From: CAZPRY01 sp964589175
GTDB lineage: Bacteria; Fidelibacterota; UBA2242
Direction: 5' to 3'
DNA length: 26,728 nucleotides
Assembly (NCBI GenBank): GCA_964589175.1
Contig: CAZPRY010000050.1
Span: 1-26,728, forward strand
Within the stretch, counting starts at the first letter, position 1; every line of letters starts with the position of its first letter. The notes under the pieces were generated by a model that did no database searches, was not told the DNA's origin, and worked only from the letters and a program-made list of their open reading frames with translations. A program made the position numbers and the translations under genes. Below, one piece after another: positions 8,372-17,681 of this stretch.

Positions 8372-9136
8372 TTATTTTAAAATTTGATCGCGGACCAAAC
8401 CTTTCACCATGTCCAGAAAATTCTTCAGAATCAGATCGGATTTCTGCAGACGTTTTACGCGGGCCAGTAAGTCCCGGGGCGCAGGCAGTTGACCGGGATT
8501 GCGGAGATGATCATCCTCCAGTAAAGCCCAGTTCCGGCGAATATAATGCTGCATAATCTCTTTGTTGTACTCAGGGTGGAATTGCACCGAAAAAACGTGA
8601 TTGCTATAAGAGCAGGCCTGAAACTGGGTGACTTCGTTCCAGGCTAAAACCGTGACGCCTTCTCCCAGCCGGGAGACAATATCGCTATGGGAAGAATAGA
8701 CTTCGGTTTTCACCGGATTCAGCCCGGCAAACAGCGGGTGAATCAGTCCCTCGATAGTGAAATGAATTTTTACAACTCCCATTTCGGTGCCAACCGGATT
8801 CGTTATAACCTCGCCGCTAAGCAGGAGGTTCAGCAGTTGATGACCGAAGCAGATTCCCAGAGTAAGGATGCCGTTTTCGAGGATTTCGTGCAGCAGGCTC
8901 CGGGCTCCGTTCAGGAACGGATAGGGACTGACCAGCGATTTATGCGCTCCGGTGATGATGACTCCATCGAAGTTTTGCACTTCCTGTGGTTCCAGGCGAT
9001 CGATATTGATCGATTTCCAGTGGACACCGGGAGATTCGATCCGGCCTTTGATCCAGGCATCAAAATCGCCGATCCGGGTTTTTAACTCCTTGTAGGTGGA
9101 ACCGGTTCTGATAATCAGTATTTTGGGTACTTTCAT
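8372..9136 (-). CDS. Class I glutamine amidotransferase, GMP-synthase-like
   Basis: 254 residues. The GATase class I triad is complete: Cys96 in the nucleophile elbow LGICFGHQLL (93-102), His187 and Glu189 in VQFHPEY. FDGVIITGAHKS (56-67) is the oxyanion-side strand. There is no synthetase domain attached, so it belongs to the stand-alone group annotated as GMP-synthase-like or type 1 amidotransferase, which cleave glutamine or related gamma-glutamyl compounds. A tail of about 50 residues follows the catalytic domain and is rich in basic and hydrophobic residues. The start has only a weak purine stretch upstream. Function beyond hydrolase chemistry is not determined and no purine genes flank it. 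Confidence 0.88.
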   Translation of the reverse strand: MKVPKILIIRTGSTYKELKTRIGDFDAWIKGRIESPGVHWKSINIDRLEPQEVQNFDGVIITGAHKSLVSPYPFLNGARSLLHEILENGILTLGICFGHQLLNLLLSGEVITNPVGTEMGVVKIHFTIEGLIHPLFAGLNPVKTEVYSSHSDIVSRLGEGVTVLAWNEVTQFQACSYSNHVFSVQFHPEYNKEIMQHYIRRNWALLEDDHLRNPGQLPAPRDLLARVKRLQKSDLILKNFLDMVKGLVRDQILK

Positions 9137-9306
9137 GCCGTCTGATCCATGCTTTTTGGATTTTTAAACTTCTTAAATTTTAAAAAATTATGCATTTAAT
9201 CAAGATAAAAGAATCGTATCTTACGGCTCCTTGATTTCAATTGCCCTTTTACAGCGGCATTTATACTTTTAGAGTTGATTCTCTGAACATTTCCGGAAAG
9301 TTATTC

Positions 9307-12300
9307 ATGAAAAATAAAAATGCTCTCCTGCTCTCCATAATGCTTCTGTCCGTCGGCAGCGTCGCGGCCCAGGATTTACAGGAAGAACGAGGCTATATAA
9401 AAACTCCCAATTTCACACCGTCTGGCCTGGTTTTTACAGATAATTACGCCTCCACCTTGTATCTGGTAAAAGAAGGCCAGCCGACTGTCCTCGTCAGTTC
9501 GCCCGGCTGCGGTTACTATTACACCCTCTCTCCCGATCAACGGCTGCTGGGATTCAAGTATATCGCTGCCAACGGTTATGCGAGTCCCGCTGTTATCGAT
9601 CCGGAAACCGGGGAGATCAGGCTTTTACACGAGCCCGTGAGAAATGCGGGTCAGGTGAGTTTCACGGCTGACGGAAGGTCGGCTTATACGATCGACAATT
9701 ATCTTTACATTTCGGATGGGCGACGTTTCAACTTGGGAAGCTATGTCAATATCGCTCCGGTTTCGCCCGACGGCAAAATGGTCGCCTTCAACGATGCAGA
9801 CGATCAGATCTGGATTATGGACCTGGGCGATTCCCGTAAAATCAGGATTAGCGACGGGACGATGGGCTGCTATTATCCGCAATGGTCCGGCGACAGCCGG
9901 AAGCTGCTCTTCAGTGGTTTCGATGCTGTGGGCTATGTTTACGATCTTGACCGGGGCTCGACTTACACGCTCGGAGAAGCGCACGCCCCAACCTGGTCCG
10001 ACGACAGTCAACACATCACTTTCTACCGGAAAGAGATTGAGGCGTTACGCCTGCTGAACTCCGATATCTATACCGCCCGGTTCGATGGCTCCGAAATCAA
10101 CCGAATCACCCAAACAACGGATATGTTCGAAATGGAGCCCCGATTTGTTAACCGGGACGGGGCCATTTTGTACCATGATTACGATCGACGCCGGATACTC
10201 GTTCAACCGGTAAATCCCTCCGGGAAATCCCTCGGGAATGCGGAAGTTTTACTGCAAATCGACGATTCATTCACGATTCAGTTCTATGATCTTCCCGGCA
10301 AGAGCAAATCCGCTGCGATGAACGTTCCTTATCTCCACCAGGTATACGATATGCCCGATTGGTTCTGGGGATACTACGCCTGCGCACCGACGACAGCCGC
10401 CATGCTGCTGGCCTATTATAAAATTTTACCCGAGTGGGAGACGTTCTGTCATTCCACCAATCCCGGGCATATCAGCTATTGGGGCCGCTACGTCTGCGAA
10501 CGCTATTTCTACCGCGAAACCGATTACCGCTACGCAGATTCGCCCAACGGCCATACCGCTGGCCAGGGTGGCTACGGGTACATGTGGGGCACGGGCGGGA
10601 GTCCCAACTCGGTGATGGCCGATTATTATAAAAAACATGGCCTGACCGTCGCGCAGGCCTGGAACACGGAATGGAACTGGTCGGCTGCATCGAATCAAAT
10701 TCAGTCAGGCAATCCTTTTACGCTCTGTGTATGGTTGACAGGCTCAGGGCACCTCGTCCTCGGTACCGGGATCGTGGAAGGTCAGCACACCGTGATCTGC
10801 AACGATCCTTACGGCAACAAAAACACTCCCGGCTATCCATCTTACGACGGGCTCGGCGCAGTGTACGATTGGCCCGGCTACAACCACGGCAACGTCAACC
10901 TGGCCTCGGCCGGGACCGGCATTCCCTGGACGATCGCCGCTCACTACGCCCCGATCGCCGGGGCCGACACACTCGTCGATGATTTCCATCTCGGCCGGGG
11001 ATTCTACCTGCATACGCAGGAGCCGTCTTCGATGACTTACTGGAAGGATAAGAAAAACGGCGGATACAATAACCATTTCTGGTGGACGAATTCCACAAAC
11101 TCAATCGCCATCGATACCTGCTACGCGACCTGGACACCGGTAATCCCGGACGACGGATATTACGAGGTAATGGCCTTTATTCCCGCCCTGGAAGGTCTGG
11201 CTGATCTGGTGTATTACTCCATGTGGGATGCGGAGGGCGAAACTCAAGTCGCGATTGATCAGAGCGGCTTCAGCGATTCCTGGGTTTCGTTAGGTATCTA
11301 CATCTTAGAAAAGGGCGTCCCGGCCAGGCTGCGGTTGGGCGACGCGACCGGTCATGCCGGCGGGAAAATCGTCTTCGACGCGGTTAAATGGGTGTATAGA
11401 GCGCCATTGCAGGTCGACTTCAGCGCAGATGTACTGGAGGGAACGGCCCCGCTCACCGTCCGCTTTACCGGGCAGGCCGATTACACACCCGAGACGGCCG
11501 CCTGGCTCTGGGATTTCGGGGATGGGGGCACGGCTTCAGTTCAAAATCCGCTTCACATCTACCGCAATCCGGGAAATTATACAGTCACAATGCGCGTTAC
11601 GTATACGGAATCCGGCTATCCGGAAACGAAATCGGATTTCATTACCGTCACCGCAGCGCCGCCCGGCGATTTCGCCCTGGTTTACCCGGAGAACAATTCG
11701 ACCGTTCTGACCCGGATGCCGCTGTTCTACTGGACGACCGATGCAGTTTCTGCCGATGAAACAAGCGCCTTCGTAATGCAAATCCGAAATTCGGATAAAG
11801 GTGGTAGCAACGCGCCTGACCTTCCTGGATCGTCGGCGTTGGATCCGGATATTGAAAAGTTTCGACTCTTCTATCATAGCAATTCCGATTTCCGCAATCT
11901 TACACCGATCGAAACGGACAGCAATTACTACCGACCGGAGTCAGAGCTCATCGAAAACGGGGAGTATTTCTGGCAGGTCGAAGCCGTGACCATCAGCGCC
12001 GACACATTGCGCTCCGCAATCTGGTCCTTTAAAGTCAACAGTCAGAACAGTCCTCCGGCGCCTTTTACACTGATGAATCCGATCACCGGCCAGATAATTA
12101 CCGACCGTCGCCCAACCTTCCGATGGCAAGCTGCAGACGACCTCGATATCGATGACGCCGTCTCGTATCGGTTGACACTCGGGACCAGCCTGGATAATCT
12201 GCAAGTTGTCTATACCGGAGAAGCCGCGAGTTACACACCGTCCGTGACGCTGCCCGATAATAACCACTATTACTGGACGGTCGAAGCCATCGACCGTTCC

Positions 12301-13272
12301 TTTGCCGTAACGGGGAATTCGGGCGGCTACGCCGAATTTTTCATCAATACCGAAAACGATCCGCCGTCTGCCGTCAGCCTGATCACGCCAACTCCCAACA
12401 GCATCGAAACCGACTCCAGGCCGCTTTTTCAATGGACACCGGCGGTGGACCCCGATCCATTGGATGAAGTCAACTACCGGCTGCATTTCTGGCTTGAGGG
12501 CGGCCGGGTTTACAGTATCGAAGTCGATACGGTCTCCTATCAGGGCCGCACCCTCGGCGATAATAAAACCTGGTACTGGACCGTCGAAAGCTACGACAAT
12601 TCCGGCAGCGCCGGTTTTGCGGATACGCTTCGCTTTTACCGCGATACCTACCCTGAACCGCCGAAAGCCTTCGTCACACTCTACCCGCCGGAAGGCGAAC
12701 AATTCGGCGGTAATTCCGTCGAATTCCGTTGGCATCCTGCCACAGATCCCGATCCACTCGACCGCATCCGGTACCGGCTGACCGTGGCCGGGGATTGGCA
12801 CGATCCTTCAACGTATCAGATCTTCGAAGAGTTAAACGACACCACCTTGCAGATCGATTTGCAGGACAACAGTTCCTATAGCTGGCTGGTGGAGGCTGTC
12901 GATAAAGATGAGCAAAGCACCCCGGCCAACGACGGCCAGCCGTTGCATTTCCGGATCGTTGCAACCGGTATCGACCCGGCCGAAAGCCTGCCGAAAAACT
13001 ACGCGCTGCACCGGAATTACCCCAATCCCTTCAATCCGGCAACCGTCATCTGTTACGATCTTCCCGAACACACAAGAACACTACTGACGATTTACGACAT
13101 ACGCGGCAACCGGATTAGAACGCTGGTCAATCGTCTCGAAACCCCGGGATTTAAATCAGCGGTCTGGGATGCTACGGATGATAGCGGAAAAACGGTGGGC
13201 GCCGGCATCTACATCTATCGTCTGGAGCCTGGCTCGTTCTCACAATCTGAGCGGATGCTCCTCTTAAAATAG
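9307..13272 (+). CDS. Secreted multidomain C39-type peptidase with propeller, golvesin-like, PKD and C-terminal sorting domains
   Basis: 1321 residues from the ATG at 9307 (GGAAAG upstream; the frame opens earlier but without a site). A signal peptide ends near SVAAQ. Residues about 30-340 repeat SPDGK/WSGDS-type blades of a TolB/WD40-like propeller. Residues about 345-550 are a C39-like cysteine peptidase domain: Cys359 in YYACAPTTAAMLL, His482 in GSGHLVLG, and Asn499-Asp500 in CNDPYG. Residues about 555-695 resemble the golvesin C-terminal/Xly carbohydrate-binding domain (VDQSGF, LGIYILEKG, FDAVKW). A PKD domain spans about 701-782 (WDFGDG). Four Fn3-like repeats follow, each with RPxFxW and WTVE-type strands. 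Residues about 1228-1321 are the NYPNPFNP sorting/FlgD-like domain with GAGIYIYRLE. It is probably exported and attached to or released from the cell surface. The substrate is unknown. Confidence 0.9.
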   Translation: MKNKNALLLSIMLLSVGSVAAQDLQEERGYIKTPNFTPSGLVFTDNYASTLYLVKEGQPTVLVSSPGCGYYYTLSPDQRLLGFKYIAANGYASPAVIDPETGEIRLLHEPVRNAGQVSFTADGRSAYTIDNYLYISDGRRFNLGSYVNIAPVSPDGKMVAFNDADDQIWIMDLGDSRKIRISDGTMGCYYPQWSGDSRKLLFSGFDAVGYVYDLDRGSTYTLGEAHAPTWSDDSQHITFYRKEIEALRLLNSDIYTARFDGSEINRITQTTDMFEMEPRFVNRDGAILYHDYDRRRILVQPVNPSGKSLGNAEVLLQIDDSFTIQFYDLPGKSKSAAMNVPYLHQVYDMPDWFWGYYACAPTTAAMLLAYYKILPEWETFCHSTNPGHISYWGRYVCERYFYRETDYRYADSPNGHTAGQGGYGYMWGTGGSPNSVMADYYKKHGLTVAQAWNTEWNWSAASNQIQSGNPFTLCVWLTGSGHLVLGTGIVEGQHTVICNDPYGNKNTPGYPSYDGLGAVYDWPGYNHGNVNLASAGTGIPWTIAAHYAPIAGADTLVDDFHLGRGFYLHTQEPSSMTYWKDKKNGGYNNHFWWTNSTNSIAIDTCYATWTPVIPDDGYYEVMAFIPALEGLADLVYYSMWDAEGETQVAIDQSGFSDSWVSLGIYILEKGVPARLRLGDATGHAGGKIVFDAVKWVYRAPLQVDFSADVLEGTAPLTVRFTGQADYTPETAAWLWDFGDGGTASVQNPLHIYRNPGNYTVTMRVTYTESGYPETKSDFITVTAAPPGDFALVYPENNSTVLTRMPLFYWTTDAVSADETSAFVMQIRNSDKGGSNAPDLPGSSALDPDIEKFRLFYHSNSDFRNLTPIETDSNYYRPESELIENGEYFWQVEAVTISADTLRSAIWSFKVNSQNSPPAPFTLMNPITGQIITDRRPTFRWQAADDLDIDDAVSYRLTLGTSLDNLQVVYTGEAASYTPSVTLPDNNHYYWTVEAIDRSFAVTGNSGGYAEFFINTENDPPSAVSLITPTPNSIETDSRPLFQWTPAVDPDPLDEVNYRLHFWLEGGRVYSIEVDTVSYQGRTLGDNKTWYWTVESYDNSGSAGFADTLRFYRDTYPEPPKAFVTLYPPEGEQFGGNSVEFRWHPATDPDPLDRIRYRLTVAGDWHDPSTYQIFEELNDTTLQIDLQDNSSYSWLVEAVDKDEQSTPANDGQPLHFRIVATGIDPAESLPKNYALHRNYPNPFNPATVICYDLPEHTRTLLTIYDIRGNRIRTLVNRLETPGFKSAVWDATDDSGKTVGAGIYIYRLEPGSFSQSERMLLLK

Positions 13273-13285
13273 GTAATCCGGTGTC

Positions 13286-14026
13286 ATGGGTATCGAAACA
13301 CAAATTATTTTGATATTGCTCGTTTTCTTTGTGGCCGCATTTGTGCGCTCCGCGTTCGGATTCGGTGATGCCCTGATCGCCATGCCGCTCCTGGCTATTT
13401 TTCTGGACCTGAAGACCGTCACTCCCCTGGTCGCGCTTGCGGCAACGACTACGGGTACGATTATTCTCATTCAGAACCGGCGGCACATTCGATTTGGTGA
13501 AACCTGGCGTCTGATCGTGTCTTCCATCGCCGGGATTCCGATTGGCCTCTTCCTGCTCAAAGGTTCCTACGAAAACACACTAAAGGCGATTCTGGCTGTC
13601 ATCATCATTATTTTTGCAGCTTATAATTTATACCATCCCCGCCTGATGTCCATCCGCAACGAAAAATACGCGTTCGGGTTCGGTCTGCTGGCCGGTATCC
13701 TGGGAGACGCTTACAATACGAATGGTCCCCCGGTCGTAATCTACGGCGCAATGCGTCACTGGGAGCCCTCCGGATTCCGGGCTACACTGCAGAGCTATTT
13801 CGTACCGACCAGCCTGTTTATTCTCCTGGGACATGCTCTGGGTGGATTGTGGACGAGTCCCGTACTTCATTCCTATTGCCTGAGCCTGCCGGTTATCTTT
13901 GCGGCAGTAATACTCGGAAAACTGGCTGCCTGCCGGATGCGGAATGAAAGTTTTCAGCGCAGTATCAACATCCTGCTCATCGGAATCGGTGCCGTTCTTC
14001 TCACCCAATCCATTCACGGCTTCTGA
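13286..14026 (+). CDS. TauE/SafE-family membrane exporter
   Basis: 246 residues, nearly all hydrophobic, with about seven or eight membrane segments. The internal duplication of the family shows in GFGDALIAMPL (25-35) and GILGDAYNTNGPPVVIY (137-153); the second carries the GPP signature. Family members move sulfite, sulfoacetate, taurine-derived or other organic anions across the inner membrane. It begins 13 bases after the stop of the large peptidase gene with only a weak ribosome-binding site, so it is probably co-transcribed and perhaps translationally coupled, although a functional link to a secreted peptidase is not obvious. The substrate is not predictable from sequence. Confidence 0.93.
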   Translation: MGIETQIILILLVFFVAAFVRSAFGFGDALIAMPLLAIFLDLKTVTPLVALAATTTGTIILIQNRRHIRFGETWRLIVSSIAGIPIGLFLLKGSYENTLKAILAVIIIIFAAYNLYHPRLMSIRNEKYAFGFGLLAGILGDAYNTNGPPVVIYGAMRHWEPSGFRATLQSYFVPTSLFILLGHALGGLWTSPVLHSYCLSLPVIFAAVILGKLAACRMRNESFQRSINILLIGIGAVLLTQSIHGF

Positions 14027-14055
14027 CCTAAAAAGCACAGCAAAGACGCCAACCC

Positions 14056-14068
14056 GGAACATTGTTCC
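14056..14068. promoter_or_regulatory. 13-base interrupted palindrome upstream of the DUF5916 gene
   Basis: GGAAC-ATT-GTTCC lies between the exporter stop (14026) and the DUF5916-protein start (14213). It has the size and symmetry of a dimeric-regulator operator. Another palindrome with the same ATT centre, TGTAC-ATT-GTACA, is at 26129-26141. The rest of this gap shows no gene. Confidence 0.3.
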
Positions 14069-14212
14069 ACCTTCGATAATAATCGCAGGGCCATATTCAT
14101 ATCTTGTTTGCCCCTCGGTAATGTTAAATAAATAAACCGGTGAGGCAACTTTTAAACGCCTGCATCCGTCTAACAAACATAGTGATTAATCAACACAAAA
14201 TGGGTAGAGGGT

Positions 14213-16876
14213 ATGAAGGTAAAACATCTTTTAATCATGGCGTTACTTTTGCCGTGTTTCGTTTCAGCGAAAGTAACCACGGAGCCGGTGGATACGTTCC
14301 GCCTGCGTGAAACAAAGGCAAATTACATCGGGGAGATCAAAATCGACGTGGATGGAATACTGGATGAACCGGCCTGGCATACCGCCGACTGGCAGGGTGA
14401 TTTTATTCAGCGCACTCCGAACGACGGTACACCAGGCACGTATCCGACTGAATTCTCCGTCCTGTATGACAACGAATATCTCTACATCGGCGCACGCGCT
14501 TACGATCCGAACCCCGACAAAATCAGCGCGATTCTGTCCCGCCGGGATGACTATACCGAGTCGGACTGGATGTACGTCTCCATCGACAGCTATAACGATA
14601 ACCGTACAGCCTTTGAATTCGGTCTGAATGCCGCCGGAGTAAAACATGACGTTCGTCGTTTCGACGACGGTAACGCCGACTTTGAGTGGGATGCCGTCTG
14701 GGATGGCGACGCGCATATCGATGAAAAGGGCTGGACCGCCGAATTTCGCATCCCTTTCCGCGAATTGCGTTTCACTTCGAATGACAGCATGGAGTGGGGC
14801 ATTCAGATGTACCGCGAACTGCCGCGACTTAATAACGAATTATCGGTTTGGAACCACTGGCGCCAATCCGAAGAGGGTTTCGTTTCACGTTACGGTGTGC
14901 TGAACGGCCTGAGCAATATCAAGGTGAAAAATCCGATCTATTTTGTACCCTACATCGCCGGTCAGGCGGATGTGTCCGACAACCTGGTGAATTCTGTTCA
15001 CGAAAAGAATTATGATTTGTTTTCGCATCTGGGCGGCGATTTGCGCTACAGCAACCAGGTCGGGTTAACGCTCAACGCCACGCTCAATCCGGATTTCGGG
15101 CAGGTGGAATCCGATCCCGCCGATTTCAACCTGACGGAATTCGAGACCTATTTCAACGAAAAGCGGCCCTTCTTCATGGAAGGCGCCAATATCCTGCGCT
15201 TCCAGCTCGGATTCGGCGACGGTGACAATTCCGCCAATTCGTTATTCTACTCGCGACGTATCGGACGAACTCCGCAGGGTTACCTGCAGACCGATAATAA
15301 CAAGGAAGTTGTCTCGACCGCCCGACCGGAAATGACCAACATCCTGGGCGCCGCCAAAATCACCGGCAAAAGCTCCGGCGGTCTTTCCATCGGAATGATG
15401 GAGGCCGTTACCGTACAGGAGAAAGGGACCGTCTATTATTCGGACGGCAGCCGGGATCTCAATGTCATCGAGCCGTTGACAAACTACTGGCTGGGACGCC
15501 TGCAGCAGGATTTTAACGGCGGTCAAACCTCAATCGGCGGAATTCTGACCGCGGTCAACCGGCGCCTTGACGATACTGGCATCGATTATCTGCACCGTGA
15601 GGCTTACAGCGGCGGGATCGATGTCGATCACGAATTTCTCGATCGCAAGTACAGCTTCATCGGAACATTTTCATTCAGTAATGTTAAGGGCGACACGACC
15701 GCCATTCAACTCACCCAGCGGCGTTCGTCGCGCTATTTCAATCGCGTGGATGCCGATCACCTGGAATATGATCCGCAGGCGACCTCGCTCGCCGGCTACT
15801 CTGGCAAGGCCATTCTGACGAAAAACACCGGCCATATCCGCGCCGCCACAGGCGTCATATCCTACAGTCCCGGCTTCGAAATCAACGACATTGGATATAT
15901 CCGCAGCGTGGATAACATCAGCCAGTTTGTCTGGGTTCAGTTCTATGAATGGGAACAGCTTGGTTTCCTGAGGCAGTTTCGGATCAATTTCAACCAGTGG
16001 GCAAATTGGGATTTTTCCGGCCTGCGTACGAACCTGGGCGGCAACGTCAATATGCATTTCACCTTCAATAATAACTGGGATTTCGGCTACGGCATTAACC
16101 GCGGCTTCGGCAGCTACAATCCCAGCATGAACCGCGGTGGACCGATGCTCTATGTCCCCAAATACTGGAATTTCTGGAATTATATTTCAACGGACGCCCG
16201 CAAGAATCTGATCTTTGAGTTGACGAGTTTCTATTTCACGAATCCGGATAAAGTCCACAGCTGGGAAATCGAGCCGGAGCTGACCTGGCGGCCGAAACGC
16301 AATCTGCAACTCTCGGCGACTATGAACTACGACGAGTTGGACGATACCTGGGCCTGGATCGGAAAGGCCATCGATCACAACGATGAAACCCGCTATATCT
16401 GGTCCTGCATGCAACAAAAGACTTTGACCCTCACCCTGCGGGCCGATTTCACGCTGACGACCAACCTGTCGATCCAGTATTATGCGCAGCCGTTCTTCAC
16501 AGCCGGGCATTATTTTGATTTTCTGGAGTTGGCCGATCCCAAAGCCGTTGATTACGACCAGCGCTTCACCCATCTGGGAGACCAGATTCACTACGATACC
16601 GTCAACGGCGAATACGTGGTCGATGAAGGGAATAACGGCCAGATAGATTATACGTTCGGCGGCTATACCGATTTCAACTTCAAACAGTTTCGCTCCAACC
16701 TGGTCCTGCGCTGGGAGTATATGACCGGCTCCGTGATGTACCTGGTCTGGTCGCAAGGCTATACAGATTATGAGAGCTTCCGCCGCTTCGATTTTCCGCG
16801 GGACACGCGGACCCTGTTTGACGGCGTCGGCGATAATGTCTTCATGCTCAAAATCAGCCAGATGCTGAATTTGTAA
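14213..16876 (+). CDS. DUF5916 outer-membrane protein with N-terminal CBM9-like domain
   Basis: 887 residues with a signal peptide ending near FVSA (residue 19). Residues about 38-225 resemble a family 9 carbohydrate-binding/DOMON-like sandwich: IDVDGILDEPAW (44-55) near its start and GWTAEFRIPFRELRF near its end. Residues about 240-887 follow the DUF5916 pattern, including LTLNATLNPDFGQVESDPA, FNEKRPFFMEGA and LFYSRRIGR, and then alternating strands typical of a beta barrel up to a hydrophobic C-terminal end (FMLKISQMLNL). It is therefore predicted to sit in the outer membrane. Members are widespread in FCB bacteria; the true function is unknown, though sugar or polymer binding is often assumed from the first domain. 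GAGGG lies very close to the ATG. A strong terminator follows at 16906. Confidence 0.92.
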   Translation: MKVKHLLIMALLLPCFVSAKVTTEPVDTFRLRETKANYIGEIKIDVDGILDEPAWHTADWQGDFIQRTPNDGTPGTYPTEFSVLYDNEYLYIGARAYDPNPDKISAILSRRDDYTESDWMYVSIDSYNDNRTAFEFGLNAAGVKHDVRRFDDGNADFEWDAVWDGDAHIDEKGWTAEFRIPFRELRFTSNDSMEWGIQMYRELPRLNNELSVWNHWRQSEEGFVSRYGVLNGLSNIKVKNPIYFVPYIAGQADVSDNLVNSVHEKNYDLFSHLGGDLRYSNQVGLTLNATLNPDFGQVESDPADFNLTEFETYFNEKRPFFMEGANILRFQLGFGDGDNSANSLFYSRRIGRTPQGYLQTDNNKEVVSTARPEMTNILGAAKITGKSSGGLSIGMMEAVTVQEKGTVYYSDGSRDLNVIEPLTNYWLGRLQQDFNGGQTSIGGILTAVNRRLDDTGIDYLHREAYSGGIDVDHEFLDRKYSFIGTFSFSNVKGDTTAIQLTQRRSSRYFNRVDADHLEYDPQATSLAGYSGKAILTKNTGHIRAATGVISYSPGFEINDIGYIRSVDNISQFVWVQFYEWEQLGFLRQFRINFNQWANWDFSGLRTNLGGNVNMHFTFNNNWDFGYGINRGFGSYNPSMNRGGPMLYVPKYWNFWNYISTDARKNLIFELTSFYFTNPDKVHSWEIEPELTWRPKRNLQLSATMNYDELDDTWAWIGKAIDHNDETRYIWSCMQQKTLTLTLRADFTLTTNLSIQYYAQPFFTAGHYFDFLELADPKAVDYDQRFTHLGDQIHYDTVNGEYVVDEGNNGQIDYTFGGYTDFNFKQFRSNLVLRWEYMTGSVMYLVWSQGYTDYESFRRFDFPRDTRTLFDGVGDNVFMLKISQMLNL

Positions 16877-16905
16877 AAGTCGTTCACTACTTCTTATGAC
16901 TATAG

Positions 16906-16941
16906 AAACCCCGGTGAGACTTTGCGGTCTTTCCGGGGTTT
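16906..16941 (+). terminator. Intrinsic terminator of the DUF5916 gene
   Basis: AAACCCCGG (16906-16914) pairs perfectly with CCGGGGTTT (16933-16941). The loop carries a further small stem AGAC/GTCT. The T-run follows the right arm directly, 30 bases after the stop codon. Confidence 0.9.
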
Positions 16942-16942
16942 T

Positions 16943-17211
16943 GCATATTAAGGTGATCTTGCCCCGCTTCAATCAGGCGGACGGTTTTTCCTAATCTGTA
17001 AAAACACTGATTGCTTATGTCGAACTACGTTTCAGCGGTCGAAACCGCCTCAGACATACTTGAAAAGAGAAAAACTATAAAACTCATCCCGACAACTGCC
17101 CAAAATAATCCGCAGTCCCAATCCGCTGGAAATAATTGTTTTGATATTGATCAATTTCACCTGGGGAAAATGTTCGCGATTGTTGCACCTGTCAGCATCG
17201 TGAAACTTTTT
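16943..17211. other. Gene-free gap at the left edge of the AT-rich islet
   Basis: I see no supported gene, RNA or clear repeat here. An open frame from 17011 to 17226 lacks a ribosome-binding site and any recognisable domain, and runs into the end of the leftward lipoprotein gene. Base composition falls from moderate GC to AT-rich toward the right, marking the edge of the islet. Confidence 0.5.
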
Positions 17212-17652
17212 TTAATATTCGTCTAAGTTTTCTGTTATATCGTCAATCCTTGCATTCCAACTCCTTGGCGGAAGCCAACTAGTCCATCCCCGGATTTTGT
17301 AAAAATGACCGGGCCCGGCATTAAGGGTTATAATCTGATCATTTGCGGAGAAGTATTTCAGCCCAGAGTATTCCGCGAATGAACATGAAACGGAAATTTG
17401 GTATTCACCAGGTAGCAATTCAATCGAATTTTCTTTCGGGGGAAGTACACGTCCATTGACTTTATCGACACTGATGATGTAATAGCCCCATAACGTTTCC
17501 TGCCTTTCTCCCCAAAGTAAAACAGATACTTGTGTCCGAGGCATTCGAGGTCCATCATAAAGTTGCGGAGACCTGAAAGCACATCCAGTCAAAGAAAAAA
17601 TGATCAAAAAAATAAATGGAATTGTAAGACGTTTTTCCAACTCAATCACCAT
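17212..17652 (-). CDS. Small lipoprotein, unknown function
   Basis: 146 residues. An N-terminal basic region is followed by a hydrophobic stretch and a lipobox LTGC with Cys24, so the mature protein should be lipid-anchored in the inner or outer membrane. The mature part has ELLPGEYQISVSCSF (about residues 78-92), a pattern found in PEGA-like and other small beta-sandwich lipoproteins where a ligand-binding or structural role is assumed. I do not recognise a named family. No ribosome-binding site precedes the ATG at 17652; a TTG a few codons later is an alternative. It lies 29 bases downstream of the DUF5655-family gene on the same strand, so they probably form one transcript. Like its neighbour it is AT-rich. 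Confidence 0.75.
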   Translation of the reverse strand: MVIELEKRLTIPFIFLIIFSLTGCAFRSPQLYDGPRMPRTQVSVLLWGERQETLWGYYIISVDKVNGRVLPPKENSIELLPGEYQISVSCSFAEYSGLKYFSANDQIITLNAGPGHFYKIRGWTSWLPPRSWNARIDDITENLDEY

Positions 17653-17681
17653 GTTTAATATTAAACGTAATGGTTAGCACT

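Noticed and set aside
11941..12801. 286-codon minus-strand frame inside the large peptidase gene
   Set aside because: It is antisense to well-defined Fn3-like repeats; its own repeated pattern mirrors them and shows no independent domain.
16187..16972. 261-codon minus-strand frame opposite the DUF5916 gene
   Set aside because: It starts inside the terminator region and is antisense to clear barrel strands, so it is a compositional shadow.
17011..17226. 71-codon plus-strand frame
   Set aside because: No ribosome-binding site, no domain, and it overlaps the end of the opposing lipoprotein gene.
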